Shown piece after piece: positions 11,980 to 24,100 of a stretch of DNA of 64,000 nucleotides. The notes beneath the pieces were generated by a model. The model saw nothing but the letters and a program-made list of their open reading frames with translations. It was not told where the DNA came from and did not search any database. Made by a program: the position numbers and the translations under genes. Every line of letters starts with the position of its first letter. The stretch's first letter is position 1. This DNA comes from Arctopsyche grandis (lineage: Eukaryota; Arthropoda; Insecta; Trichoptera; Hydropsychidae). The DNA is taken from contig NC_135366.1 in NCBI RefSeq assembly GCF_051622035.1, positions 625,001 through 689,000 of the forward strand, given 5' to 3'.

Positions 11980-12290
11980 TGTTGCGTGGACGTGGAGAGG
12001 GGTTTCCAGGATCGGAGAGAAGGACGCAGTAATGTGGTAGAAGATATTTATTGGTCTGCACTCATCGGCTCTTCAGTTCCTAAGCGCCCAATATACATAT
12101 ACATATGTATATACTCATCTGGACGCTCGCCGTACATTCGCGAGATCCTATTGGTCGATGAGTTGTGTGATCCTATTGGCCGTTATACACGAGTACTCTG
12201 TACGTCATTTTGACGCGAACGCGAGATCAGGTAACTAGCACTAGTAAACCATCGGTCCACGAACGCAACTCACCTAATTTCTACGTTACA
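11980..12290 (-). mobile_element. Solo LTR, family LTR-2, with 4-bp target duplication ATAG
   Basis: A 311-bp unit is flanked by ATAG at 11976-11979 and 12291-12294. On the minus strand it starts TGTAACGTAG and ends CCACGTCCACGCAACA, the TG...CA rule of LTRs. It has an AATAAA poly(A) signal (within GACCAATAAATATC) at about 12045. There is no internal retroelement sequence on either side, so it is a solo LTR left by recombination. Confidence 0.75.
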
Positions 12291-12351
12291 ATAGTAATTG
12301 GCAATAGTTAACCCTTTTTCATAGGAAATGGAAACTCCACCACCGAAGACT

Positions 12352-13104
12352 GGTTACACTGTTCGACACGAAAAATGCTTCAGAGACGAGATATTTTCTT
12401 ATAGATCTATGCCCAGTAAACACGAATCTGGTAATAAAAAATGTTGATTGGCTCGAGATTCAGAGATATACATGTGTTATTTAAATCGCGCGATTTTTTT
12501 TATATTTTGGTGTTGTTCGGTCGATGTCTCAAAACCTGTCAATTTCCTGTTCAAAATGAATATTGGCATCTATAGTCGGATATTTCATCTTTCATTTGTA
12601 GTACTTTTCAGCTTTCAAATCTCTCCAAGTAGTCGTCGAGTTCGAATACTAGTACGAGCTTTTAGCTCACAATTTTACCGATTTCAAATTCAGCACTTTC
12701 AATTAACCCTTTTAAACGAAAACAAAAAATAGTGTGGCCAGAACTCTATCCTAATAAACATGTTTCAATAGAAAAAACTCAATATGAAATAGTATTAACA
12801 GTGAGAAAAAATCGCAAGTGAAAATATGTACTTTTCACTTTTGATTTGAACTGGACAACTACTTAAGAGAGATTTGAAAGCTGAAAAATACTACAAATGA
12901 AAGATACAACACCCGACTATTGATTCCAACATTCATTTTGAACAGGAAATTGACAGAAAAATCGCGCGATTTAAAAAACAATCTTGAGCCAATCAACATT
13001 TTTTATTACCAGATTCGTGCTCACTGAGCATAGATCTATAAGAAAGGTCATATCTCCTCTCTAAACCAAAAAAAAAAGTCGTAATTTGTCGAACAGTGCT
13101 ATCA
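12352..13104. mobile_element. Foldback element with long inverted arms
   Basis: The two outer arms of roughly 250-280 bp are inverted copies: left starts CACTGTTCGACACGAAAAA, right ends TTTGTCGAACAGTG. They share AGATCTATGC, CACGAATCTGGTAATAAAAA, AATCGCGCGATTT and CTGTTCAAAATGAATATTGG in mirrored order. The loop contains AGTGTGGCCAGAACTC. It has no coding capacity. A related half copy is at 36219-36700. Confidence 0.75.
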
Positions 13105-13122
13105 GATCAATTTTCGATAACT

Positions 13123-13186
13123 ATATAACTTTTAATAAAAAGTCTATAACTTTTAATAAAAAGTCTATAACTTTTAATAAAAAGAT
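13123..13186. repeat. 21-bp tandem repeat, three copies
   Basis: The unit CTATAACTTTTAATAAAAAG plus T is repeated about three times directly beside the foldback element. Confidence 0.8.
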
Positions 13187-13360
13187 TTTTCATTGCGGGT
13201 TTTAAAACGTAAATAAGAAACGCACTGCGGAATATTTAGTATTGCGATCAGAAACGGGCAATTTAAAAATCGTCAAAGGCAATACGAGTCAACATAACGA
13301 TCTTTTCGTGACATTCGACGAATGATGCAATTCGATGCCGATTCGAACGAGACGACATTT

Positions 13361-14253
13361 TAAGGTCTGTTCATACTTAACAGCAATGCACGGCTTCAGC
13401 ACTGCACGACTCCGTTTCAAATATGTCATTTTATTACATTTCTATTCATATCTACCTACACGTCGCGGTCACGTCACGTTTACAGCAATTTGGCCGAGTG
13501 CAAGACAAAATCGGCTTACTTATACATTAGAGGCCATGACGATACGGCGCAATATTGCTTACGTCGTATTGTCGAGTACTTGCAAGATGAATGCATACAC
13601 GTGCATTCGTAGCTACGCGTCAGAATACAAGTCAGCAAAAATGTTTCGACGTTTATCGAACGAAAAATTATGTATAATCGCGCTGTTGTTGGAAGGAGAA
13701 GCTCAAGAAGGCAATAAAAAAAGCACGGAGGCGTTTTGATGTGCATCCCATATTAAAAAATAGAAAAACCGAAGGAGAGTTTTGGACACAAGGAGCTTGT
13801 GGATGATGGACAATTTTTTTTTTAATATTTCCGTGTGAACCGATACCAATTTGAAACAATACTGGATACAATAAAAACACAAATTGCCAAAAAATCTACA
13901 AAATTTAAGGAAGCATTGTCAAAAAGTCATTGTCAGCGCCAAAACCATGTCGAAAGATTGAACAGCTGTCAACTGTCACTATCGATAATTGGTCCAAAAC
14001 AGCAAAGCGGCAGACTCATGGCACGTAATTCGTGTGTATATCTCCACGATGGCCAAAAAGACGGATACGTTACGTTGACGGTTGCTGTAAGGTATGAACA
14101 GGAAATGTCGGGTACTGCTGTAAGCCTGCCGTGGCGTAAACGTGACGGTTGATATGAACATACCCATACAAAATGTACCAAAGAATACTTTTCGTACGGC
14201 CGGATACCTGCTGAAGTCGGTACGTGCCGACTAAGTATGAACAGACCTTTAGC
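13361..14253 (+). mobile_element. PIF/Harbinger element remnant, TSD TTA
   Basis: The termini are inverted: left AGGTCTGTTCATACTTA, and the right end reads TAAGTATGAACAGACCT, flanked by TTA on both sides. Subterminal CTTCAGCA also mirrors. The interior keeps broken N-terminal transposase frames on the plus strand (about 13635-13920). They contain VHPILKNRKTEGEF and, in another frame, FETILDTIKTQIAKKSTKF, both typical of Harbinger nucleases. The DDE catalytic part is deleted. No second protein (Myb/SANT) was seen. Confidence 0.75.
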
Positions 14254-14439
14254 GTCTCCAATATACACATTGACAAAAAATGCTGCTTTTTTACGTCAGT
14301 TTTCTTTTGGCCGTTAGTAATCCGCGCTTCGCAAGAACGCGCGGCAAATTCAAAATTGGGCACCTGTAAACAAATCGATGGCAACTCGCAGACTAAACGA
14401 CCACAACTTATTTTTCAAAGTAAATAATTAAAAATCGAT

Positions 14440-14985
14440 CGATAAAAATTTTCAGCGGGGCGATAACCCGATAGCAAGGCTCGTTAAAATGTCGTCACAA
14501 AGAAAAAAGTGAAGTTCGCGGTGCTGTACGGTCCGCCTGAAAGATGAAAAGTGCGAGGAGTTGTGGTTTCGCAGCACCTGAGGAGCGATATAGCGACGAG
14601 TAACGAATAATAACGAGCCGAGCATATCCTGTGCAAAAGCGGCATGCAAGAATCGAGTGTTAGCTGGTCGTCGGTCGCCAGTCGCCAGCCGCCGGTTACA
14701 TACATATGGGGAGAGAGTGGTGGGGGTGGTGGTGAGGCCAGGGGTAGGGGCGGGAGCGCCCCGCGAAGGCGCCCCTCGGCCTGGAGCGCCCTCCGCGCCC
14801 CCCGCGCCCTCCGCCACCAGCAAATCCACCGCGGTGTTCCATCACGGCGCACGACACCCCCTCTCGGTCCGAGCGCCTACTCGCGACTGACGTGTTTCTG
14901 CATGCAAACCCACAGTACATACAAATGCATTCGCACACGCATCAACTCTTCGCAACACAATATCTCTAAAGTGTATATCTAAACT
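14440..14985. promoter_or_regulatory. GC/CpG-rich island, possible promoter or 5' exon of unknown gene
   Basis: About 500 bp is far richer in G, C and CpG than the surrounding AT-rich DNA, peaking at 14720-14880. Several long frames exist on both strands but are compositional: they overlap in all phases and encode only A/G/R/P-rich sequence. It could be a promoter or untranslated first exon, or a fragment of a GC-rich repeat. No TATA box or conserved coding sequence settles this. Confidence 0.3.
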
Positions 14986-15299
14986 GGTCTTTCTCTAAAG
15001 ATGGAATTTAGACGATGTTTTATCGTCAATTCTGATTTTAGCGAATTATTTGCACAATTTTTTGTCGATTTTTCAGCAAAGTTCACAGTGTGAAATTGAT
15101 ACGACCTCGATAATTCCAATTTCGAAATAACGACGCGACCGCTGCACAGTGTACAAAGCTCAATACACCCATATGACGCTATTCGAGAAATCCCCCAGAA
15201 TATTTTTATTACAAAGCTATTCTATGTTTTATTTTACACATCGAATGAATAAAAATTATTTTATTTTCGAAAATAACTTTCTTTCGATCTATGTATATA

Positions 15300-15556
15300 C
15301 GGTTCGGTGATTATTGCCCACGAAACGCTTACCCAAAAGTCACTAAAATCTCTATAACAGACCAGCTGGCAGCCGAAAACTACTCCGGTAATTGGATTAT
15401 CCGTCACATTCATCACAAAGAGAATTTTTGCCATGAAAATCGCGAATATACAATATTTGGCACTCAAGTTCTCGTTAGTATGGTGGACTTTTCGGCTGCC
15501 AGATGTTCCGTTATAGAGATTTTAGTGACTTTGTGACCAGTAATCACCGAACCGAA
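15300..15556. mobile_element. MITE with GGTTCGGTGATTA ends
   Basis: The left end CGGTTCGGTGATTATTG and the right end, read on the minus strand CGGTTCGGTGATTACTG, are inverted repeats. The similarity continues inward over about 100 bp (AAAAGTCACTAAAATCTC, CTGGCAGCCGAAAA). It has no coding capacity. The same terminus recurs at 15664, 35742, 57482 and 60757, so this is a dispersed family. Confidence 0.75.
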
Positions 15557-15662
15557 AACTCCATCATACTAATAAGAAGTCGAGTGCCAAATATTCCGTA
15601 TTCGCGATTTTCGTGGCAAAAATTGTCTTTTGGGCGATCGGAATGTGCGTAATAATTCAATT

Positions 15663-15835
15663 GGTTCGGTGATTACTAGTCAAATGTGAACCGGTCACAG
15701 GACAACCGGTCGCTCTAGATCGGTCACACGTGATCACCCGTCACACTAAAACTGGTCACGAGAAAACTGGTCACACCCTAAAATTGATCAACCATCTAGA
15801 GCGACCGGTTGTCCTGTGACTGGTTCGGTGACCGA
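15663..15835. repeat. Hairpin element with GGTCAC repeats and perfect 24-bp arms
   Basis: It opens with GGTTCGGTGATTACTAG. Arms of 24 bp at about 15696-15719 (CACAGGACAACCGG, then TCGCTCTAGA) and 15795-15818 are perfect reverse complements. The loop repeats GGTCAC or its variants about five times (ATCGGTCACACG, CTGGTCACGAG, CTGGTCACACC). It ends at ACTGGTTCGGTGACC. It is probably another member of the neighbouring MITE family. Confidence 0.7.
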
Positions 15836-17190
15836 AGAGGTTGCTCGAAAGCGGTATCCACACGGGAAAATTTGGCTATTGTCGCAACCCACTATGGACA
15901 ATTCGCCACTGCGATCCGCACAGAAACCGGTTTGAATTCTCGCCCGTCCCCACAAATTCTCGTACGCGCAGGTAGAAAATTTGACTGAAATACTATTGTC
16001 CCAAACGCCCATCCCCACCTATCGCCATATACACACCATTGAAAGTTCAACTGAAATACTTTTCACACTCGCCGAAATTTTTCCCTAAGGCATACATATA
16101 TGAACGCGTGAATTTTTGTTTGTTTTCTCGTCACTAGTTTGTGTGGTTTATAGTTAGCCGAGTATTTTTATGGTAGGATACTATTATATTAACATATGTA
16201 CTTACTACTTTTTTATATTTTTTATTCGATTTTACATTCTAGTTGATTTTCAATTTTGTATTTTAAACAACAATTAGCGGTGAAATTAATATCAGCCAAA
16301 TATCATCGTATCCTGTCCAGTGGCTCGGCATTTGGGGTGTCTGGAAGTAACCAGACTGATTAAAATATATTACATTGGAATTCGATTATTTTTGTTTTTT
16401 CTTGTTGATTTCTCAGTGGTGCATTTTTTTATACCTGCTATGACCGATAATCGTTCATCGTACGGCGGCCCATTTTTTTTTGTTTGCAAAAGCTTATCTC
16501 AAGACAGATCTTTAAGGATGCAAACACAAACTTTATTTTAATTGAAATATGAATGTGCTTTTTCACACTACCATAGTGTGAAATAGCCAAAGTTGAAGTA
16601 CATAGTATATTTAAGGGCTATTGGCAAATGATAATAAACTCGGGTGATTTCGAAGCAAAATTTGGTCGATCTCAATTACGGGAGTGAATTTGGAAAATAA
16701 TAATGATTTCTATATTTTACAATAAAATATAAACAATAATTAATTAAATCAAAGTTAGAATCTGTTATAAATATACATATAAGTAATCAATAAGACAATT
16801 GTTATTTCATATTTATTTATATATTTAATAGGAAAATCTAGTTTCTTTTTTTCAAATTTACAAAATTGTTAACAAAACATAATAATTATAATATAAAAAA
16901 AAAACCATTATAGAATTTTCACAAATAGGTGAAAGAAAAAAGAAAAATTTAAACATTAAGAAGCAAGAAATAAAAATAACAATAAAGTAAGATAATTACA
17001 AAAAGCAGAAAATAAAAATGACAATACATTAAAAATAATAAGAAATAATAAAAATGTAACAAAGATAATAAAGTAGTAAAAAATAAAAATAAAATATAGA
17101 ATCGCAGTTATCAATTACAACAATGTTAATCATCAAAAAACAAATGCGAAGCAATTATTCTAGCTTGGTTCGAATTAATAAATAATAATA
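15836..17190. other. Intergenic stretch without recognised genes
   Basis: Contains a small hairpin at about 16563-16583 (TTTCACACTACCATAGTGTGAAA) and then an A-rich tract (16860-17110) that is probably the 3' untranslated tail of the LINE fragment that follows. No supportable coding region was seen. Confidence 0.4.
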
Positions 17191-18055
17191 TAGTAAATGG
17201 ATCAGTCGGTCAAGATTCTCCTAGTAGTAATTCTGAATTGATGTAAGGAAATACCGAACAGACCAACCTCATTCAGCTCCCCGTTAAACATACGATATAC
17301 ACGCTGCAGATAAGAATATTTTTGGGAATTGGTATTGAAGGAATTAAGTGAGAAGAGTGCAACGTGTCTAGAATGTCTAACTGGGATCCTGAAATCAACC
17401 TTACTCAGTAAATTAGAACAATCAATGAAACCATTTATGAGCTTAAAAAAGAATGTAGCATCAGTGAGTCGTCGCCTGACAGAAAGATTGTCGAAAGTTA
17501 GGATTTTTAAAATATCGGGAACAGTATGTGTGTATGCAGTAAAAAGATAGCGTAAGGATTTAATAAATTTAAGTTGGACTTTCTCAATACAATTAATATG
17601 GGATAAATAAAAAGGTGACCAGATATTTGAGGCAAATTCAAGGTGAGACCTTACAAACGAAAAATAAAGTAATTTATGTACATAAGGATCATTAAAGGGT
17701 TTTGTTGAGCGGAGTAGGAATCCAAGAGATTTAAATGCTTTGTTGGTCATGAAGGAAATATGTTCAAAGAAGTTGAGTTTGTTATTAAGTATTACACCAA
17801 GATCCTTAATAGAAGATGATGTGTTTAGAATTGAATGGTTTAATTGGTAGTTATAAGTGATAATAGAATTATTTCTAGTGAAATTTAAAATAGAGCATTT
17901 ATCTAGATTAAGAAAAAGGTCATTATTCAAACAATATATAGAAAATCTATCCAGATCTTCCTGTATGTAGCTTATGACAATCATCTATAGTGTATGTATA
18001 TAGGTTTATAAATTTTTGTATCATCAGCATACAGGAGTATAGAAGAATGTTTGAA
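17190..18055 (-). mobile_element. Non-LTR retrotransposon, reverse transcriptase C-terminal fragment
   Basis: A 260-codon minus-strand frame (17202-17984) encodes the end of an RT domain and the region after it. It includes LGVILNNKLNFFEHI (the LGV thumb-proximal motif) and FVRSHLEFASNIWSPFY. Upstream in the same direction, near 18030-18050, lies LLYADDTKIY with the YADD catalytic box. The 5' half is absent, as in typical 5'-truncated LINEs. The clade is CR1/Jockey-like, not resolved. It lies just past the stop of copy B in the same orientation. Confidence 0.8.
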
Positions 18056-18159
18056 AATTTTTGAAATATCGTTATATATACAGTAAAAAGTATAATCATA
18101 TGATTATATTCAAAATAAAATTCACTTACAAATTAGATTATAAAAAGCTTGTAAAAATA

Positions 18160-21100
18160 TTAAACATTGTATCTACGATTAAGCAACATCTGTTCGTTTG
18201 CAAAGTCGGAATAAGCAGCGTGTGAAGCGTTGTCCATCTCGGGTGCCAAAATGTTATCGGAGAGCAAGGTGTGACTTGTACCACCGATCGCACAACCGCA
18301 CTCCGGACATATGCTTTTCTGCATAGCTCCCCCACACTCCCCGATACAGTACGGATGACCATTTGGGCACTTGAACCAATGACCCTGCTTCAAACCAACC
18401 GCTTTCACTATCATAAATCTTTCAGCGTCCGTAATGTTGACCTTAAATGTAAACAACCTGAATGAAGCTCTCACAGTCTCTTCGATAGCCGCGTTGAAAG
18501 ATTTGTTTGAAAATAATAGTGTCTCTATATTCGATAATGTATTTCTATCAGAATCGATGCAATTCAGCGAGTTTATTTGTTTCTCTGTTATGTCAAATCG
18601 TATCAGGTACCATGTCCGTGTTAATTCGCAATTGAAATCGTTAATTTGCTGTTGGGTTATTTTTCTTTGACAGTCGAATAATACCCTCAAAATGAATTTG
18701 ACTTGATTCACGATATGATTTGATTCAATCGGATATTTTTCTTTTAAAAAAGTTTCGGCTAAGCGATTCAATATGGTGGTTTGAAAGATTGAATTTTCAA
18801 TGTCCGGTTTGCTCAATTGTATAGTCTTTTTCTTCCATTTTTTACTGTCACGTATATCCTTATTTATGTTGACTACCAATGGATCTTTCTCTATTTTAAC
18901 AACAACTGCTTTCCATTCAGGAACTGAAACCACAAGTGGTATAGATAAAAATAATGTGCACAAATTCAACAATAAAATAATGTCTTATAAGCATTAAAAT
19001 ATTAAACCTTTTTTAAACAATTCGTTGACTTCTTTCCTTGACAATTTATCGAGTTCCAAATTCAGTTTTGCAATAAATGATTTTAATTCTTTTGGATCAC
19101 CATAAATCTTTTTCTTAGCATTCTGAACGTCATTGAATATTGTTTTGATAGCTTTGTAATATCTGGGAGTGTTCATCACGGGTGTGTTACAATACGGACA
19201 CCGAGGATAGGCAATTTCTCCATTTTCCAAAGACTTGATCCAAAAATCCATACCATTCACTTCGACGATGTGCAAACAATCAATCAGTTTCACGAATCTA
19301 AAACGATAAACATATTAAGCTGCTAATATAATTTTTACAAGTATTATATGTATATAAGTATTGTATAATCATCAACCTTGCATCTTCGTCTTCTTCATTG
19401 CCGAAGAAAATCTCTGGCATGTTTTCAGGATTACATACTTTGCAAATATCTGGACACAATTCACCACACAAACCGAGACATCCATGACCACATTTCAGAT
19501 CAATAGGGCAAGATTCAGAGCACGGTATTCTATCGCATATTTCACTGCATTCTTTAGTGCATTTGCTGTGAATGCAACGCCGATCGCATTTGTGCTAGAA
19601 TATAATCAAAACAGCATGTATAAAATACCAGAATGATTTAGTAATAATATATTACATTGGATTACTAACTTTGCATGGTTTACAAGGAACACCACAAGTC
19701 AGCGGACACTTTGAATGACTGCATTTTACCATGCAAGGCTTACGGCACATGCTACAATCTTCTCTACATGGGTCATCACATCTGAAACATTACAAATTTC
19801 ACAATAGGTGAGTGTAGGAATATAACACAACTTGTGTTATTTCGAATCAAAAACAGTGATCCCATATATCCTGTACAAACATGCAGAACTCGAGGGCAAC
19901 GTCCCCTTTTATTATCCCAGAAGGAAGAGTTCATCGCTCGATCGTAAAACGAACGAAACCCAACAGTTATGTCATCAGCCGACTGCAACACACGCCTTGA
20001 GAGTCGTTTACACGAGGCATGTGTTAACACGAGACATGCGTTAACACGAGGCATGCGTTAGCACGAGGCAAGTGTTTACGTGTGGCACATGACCCCATTC
20101 TCATACGAACGACGTCCTGGCGACGTCGACGACGAAAACAGGTCAACACACGGATAAGACACGTGTCCCGAGAACACGTGCCCTGAGAACAAACACATCT
20201 CTGCACACGGCACGCCTGGAACTTCCTTATATAAACCCGCACAGCAGAGGCAGCGGCAGTCCAGTCCAGACTTTTCCCCTGAAGCAGGCAACTAGCCCAC
20301 TTCCCCGTGAATTTTCTGTACTAACAATAAACTTGTATACTGAAGAAAATAAATTTCCTTTGTTATCTATAACGAGTTTCCATAGGCCGGGTTTCGGTCA
20401 CAACGTAACCTCCCGTCCTATATGAGTGTTCTTTAGAATGAATATGATGCTGATAGATACACATACATGTGTCCACAAATAAGACGATTTCCACAAGGTT
20501 GCGAACACGGTGGATGCAAACGCCCTCTACATTTGCCGCATGTGCCTTGACAGATGTGTTCACAATCTTTCAAAACCATGCCACAGGGCTCTGTACAATA
20601 CTCCATCGTCAATATGTTGCCGGTTGGCCCTAAATGATTAAACGTGTTAAAAATAATAATCTAATAAATAATCGACATGAAGCAAATAAAAAATAACTAA
20701 CCCAAGTCAGAATCTTTGCATCGTATTTGAAAATCATGTCCACATAACGATTTATAAGGATTTGGAATTTTTTCAATGCATGGTTTGCCACCACACTGCT
20801 CAAAGCACTTATTGCGACATAGATGTCCACATTTTAGTTTCTGGTTGCATCGTTCGGAACACACAACATTTTCAACGTCTCTACCGCATTCTATGAAATG
20901 ATTATGACCGCAGGATCTTTCCTTTTTGACCTGATATAAAAAAATTACCAAAACAGTATTTGTTTTTAACACAATTTTTAACTTACATAGGACCAAGATT
21001 GAAATACCTTTACTTGGCAACCAGTACAAGGTTCAACACATTTTCTTTTACAAATATGACCACACGACATTTCTCTTGTACAATCTTTATTACACGGCAA

Positions 21101-24100
21101 GAGATTAGGATCCTTATGGCAGGCAATTTTAATACTGTGCGAACAGTCCTTTCTAGTTTTGTGCACCTGGAACATATACATTTTACAGAAACAATGCAAG
21201 GCGTCAAAACTAAAGCATACAAACACTTTTAACATGTAAAGGCATAAACACCCAAATGGTACACGAGTCGCATTCTTGAAAGCACAATTTTTGACAACGA
21301 TGATCCTCTGTACAGCCTTTATTTCTTCGACCACACACGGCCTTGCATTCATACTAGAAAATAAAGATAAAACCAACTTAAAATTACGATCGAATTGCTG
21401 TGTATCAAATTTAAATTTAAAATACGCACTTCCAAATGCTCAGGATCGTTATCTTTGTGACAGAGTCTGGTACAAGCGTGTCCACATGGCAAACGATCAA
21501 TGCACTGAGCTGGACATTCCACGTAAGTACGAGAAACACAGCAAAACACTGTAACCTACAATATTTGTCAAATAAATACACATAGGGTTTTAAGTGTGTT
21601 TAAATGTTTGTCTGAGATGAAATCTAGTATATGTAGATCGCATTTTTGCTTGCTTTGTTAATTTTTGATTTGGTTTTAGCTATTTATGTGTGTGAATATG
21701 TACATATATATTCAGTCGATGTAAAGTATATTTGGTAGTACATATATGACTTATCAAAGATAGCAAAAAACGAATTATGTATATGTAAATATATATAAAC
21801 ATAGATAAAAATCATTAATTCTAGGAGATTTTCAATAGAAATGTAGAAGAAACTTATACTAGACCAAATTACTATAAAATATGAAATGTTTTAGAGGAAA
21901 ACAATAAGTGAAGACAATTTATAGAAATATCACTCATTGTTATTTAAATAGGATATAGATTTGAATACTTATATGATTTTTAAGTACATGTCCATTTAGT
22001 GAGATTTTAAGTGAGATTTTGGTGTGCATATAAATTTTAGTGTTTAGTAGTTTCTAACTCAAAATCTCTCAAGCGTTAGCATCATCATTGGCTGTCTGCA
22101 AAAACCGACCACATTTGGGAATATTCAACGTGACTGTCCTCCAATTAAGCATCTTCAGAAGACTCATTTCTCTCGCTGATAATTCAAATCAAAAGTCAGC
22201 AGCATTTTCTTTCAATATTTACCTGATGAGAACACTGCGGGAGTGTATGTAATATTTCTACAAAACATTCAATGTCGTCCGGTTCAACACAGCACATTAT
22301 CTTATTAATGTGTCCACATCTGAAACGCTTCTCAACCAACTCCACACATTCACATGGTTCACAGCATAAGAGATTACATTTATGACCCAGAAAACACTCC
22401 CTGCAAATATAAAAATGTAATTACAATATTCATAGACACCAACAGATAGATTTTTTAAATATATAGCAATGATGTTTGCCTTTGACATTTTTCTCTGCAT
22501 TTATATTCATCATGTTTAGTCACATCTATGTGACATAATCTCAGACAAATGTGTCCACATTTTAATAGCACATTACATTGATTTTGACAACCTCCTTCGA
22601 CAACTTTGTAGAAGTCCGTGTGTGATGCAACCTGCAATTTTCACAAAATAAAACATTTTACACAACAAAGTATAATAGTCGAGAAAAATTTTAAAGAAAT
22701 TTACCTCTGTTATAACATTATGATTTTGGCACTGTAATGGAATGGATGGCCCTATAGAACTTTGCTCTATTAAAGTGTTATAAATTTTCTTCCATAGCCC
22801 ACTTGCATTAATGAGATTATTTATATTTCCCATCAAGAAAAATCCTGAAAATACATGAATATAAAACATAATAATGTGAAAATATATATGTAATTTTCAG
22901 CACATCTTGCTAAAAATAATTTTAAAACCTTCTTTGGCTCTCGACAAAGCGACACATACTCGATTAGCAATATTAAGAAAACCAACATTATTCTCTGAAT
23001 TGCTTCTTACTAGAGATAGCAGTATTATTTTATTTTCCTCGCCTTGATAATTATCCAATATGTATATCCTGACATCTTTCAACAAATCTATAGATTTTTT
23101 CAGCTAGATAAAACATAAAATATTCCATTTAAGATTACATACATATGTACATGTATTTATCTAGAAAGATAATATATTATAGATATCATAGCTAAACAAT
23201 ATTACATCTCGAATATAAAACATCTGTCCCGAATAAGTGCTTAGAATGGTTATGTCACTGGCTTCGTATCCTTGCTGAATTAGATACTTTGCTAAACTAA
23301 TAATGAAATGTGCCTCGTGCTTGTTCGAGTGACTTGATAGATCATCATCCTGAAGATTATTATCAATATATTAACATTGAAAGTTACTAAAGCTGCAAGT
23401 TTAGGCCGTTACATACCTTCTCTTCGGGAATATTATGACTGATGAAGAATAAATTCTTAGCCACTCCCTTAACGCTGGGATAGTCCAAGACAGAAGGATG
23501 ATTCTCCAAAACAGGATAGATTGAAGGCGTTATTAAATTTGCAATTTCAGGCCGCATCCTGTGTTGTACTCCCAACTGGCAGAAATTTTTTCCGTTTTTG
23601 AATGTACGTTCGAAGAGAGATATCTCTAGATTGAATTTACGTCCCAGTCGATACGAAGCTGTCGTGGGTCTCAGTTGCTGGTGATCCCCTTGAAAACAAG
23701 TACTGAATAAGCAAAGAACTCGATATGATGAAAGATCAATAAAAATATCTCACCAAGCATGATAACATGTTTGCAGTTTTCGTTCAAATTGACTATGATA
23801 TGTGATTCGAGGACTTCTGCCGCTTCTTCAACTACGACTGAAATACATTCAACATTAAATTTCAAGTCCGAAATATTATGTATGCAAAGGGTACATGGTG
23901 GAACATGAGTGCTGGCAACGCTCGCAAGCATATTCGCCCAATATTTGGGAAGTTCACCAATCCCAGGAATAATTTAAACATACACCCAGCGTCATCCAAG
24001 ATTAAATTATTCAATAATTATTATCGTATCAATATTAATATTATATGTATATAGATATGTAGGAATATAGCACGACTTGTGCTATTACGAATCAAAACCA

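Noticed and set aside
12306..12712. TTAACCCTTTT motifs at 12308 and 12703 as another TTAA element
   Set aside because: Both copies are in the same orientation, so they cannot be the inverted ends of one piggyBac MITE.
13335..13739. A 134-codon plus-strand ORF as a host gene
   Set aside because: It lies inside the TTA-flanked Harbinger element and its end leads into broken transposase sequence.
14452..14982. Several overlapping 75-125 codon ORFs on both strands
   Set aside because: They occur in all phases of a GC-rich stretch where stop codons are rare and encode only low-complexity A/G/R/P sequence.
17329..17550. Plus-strand ORF antisense to the LINE fragment
   Set aside because: Shadow of the reverse transcriptase frame, with no features of its own.
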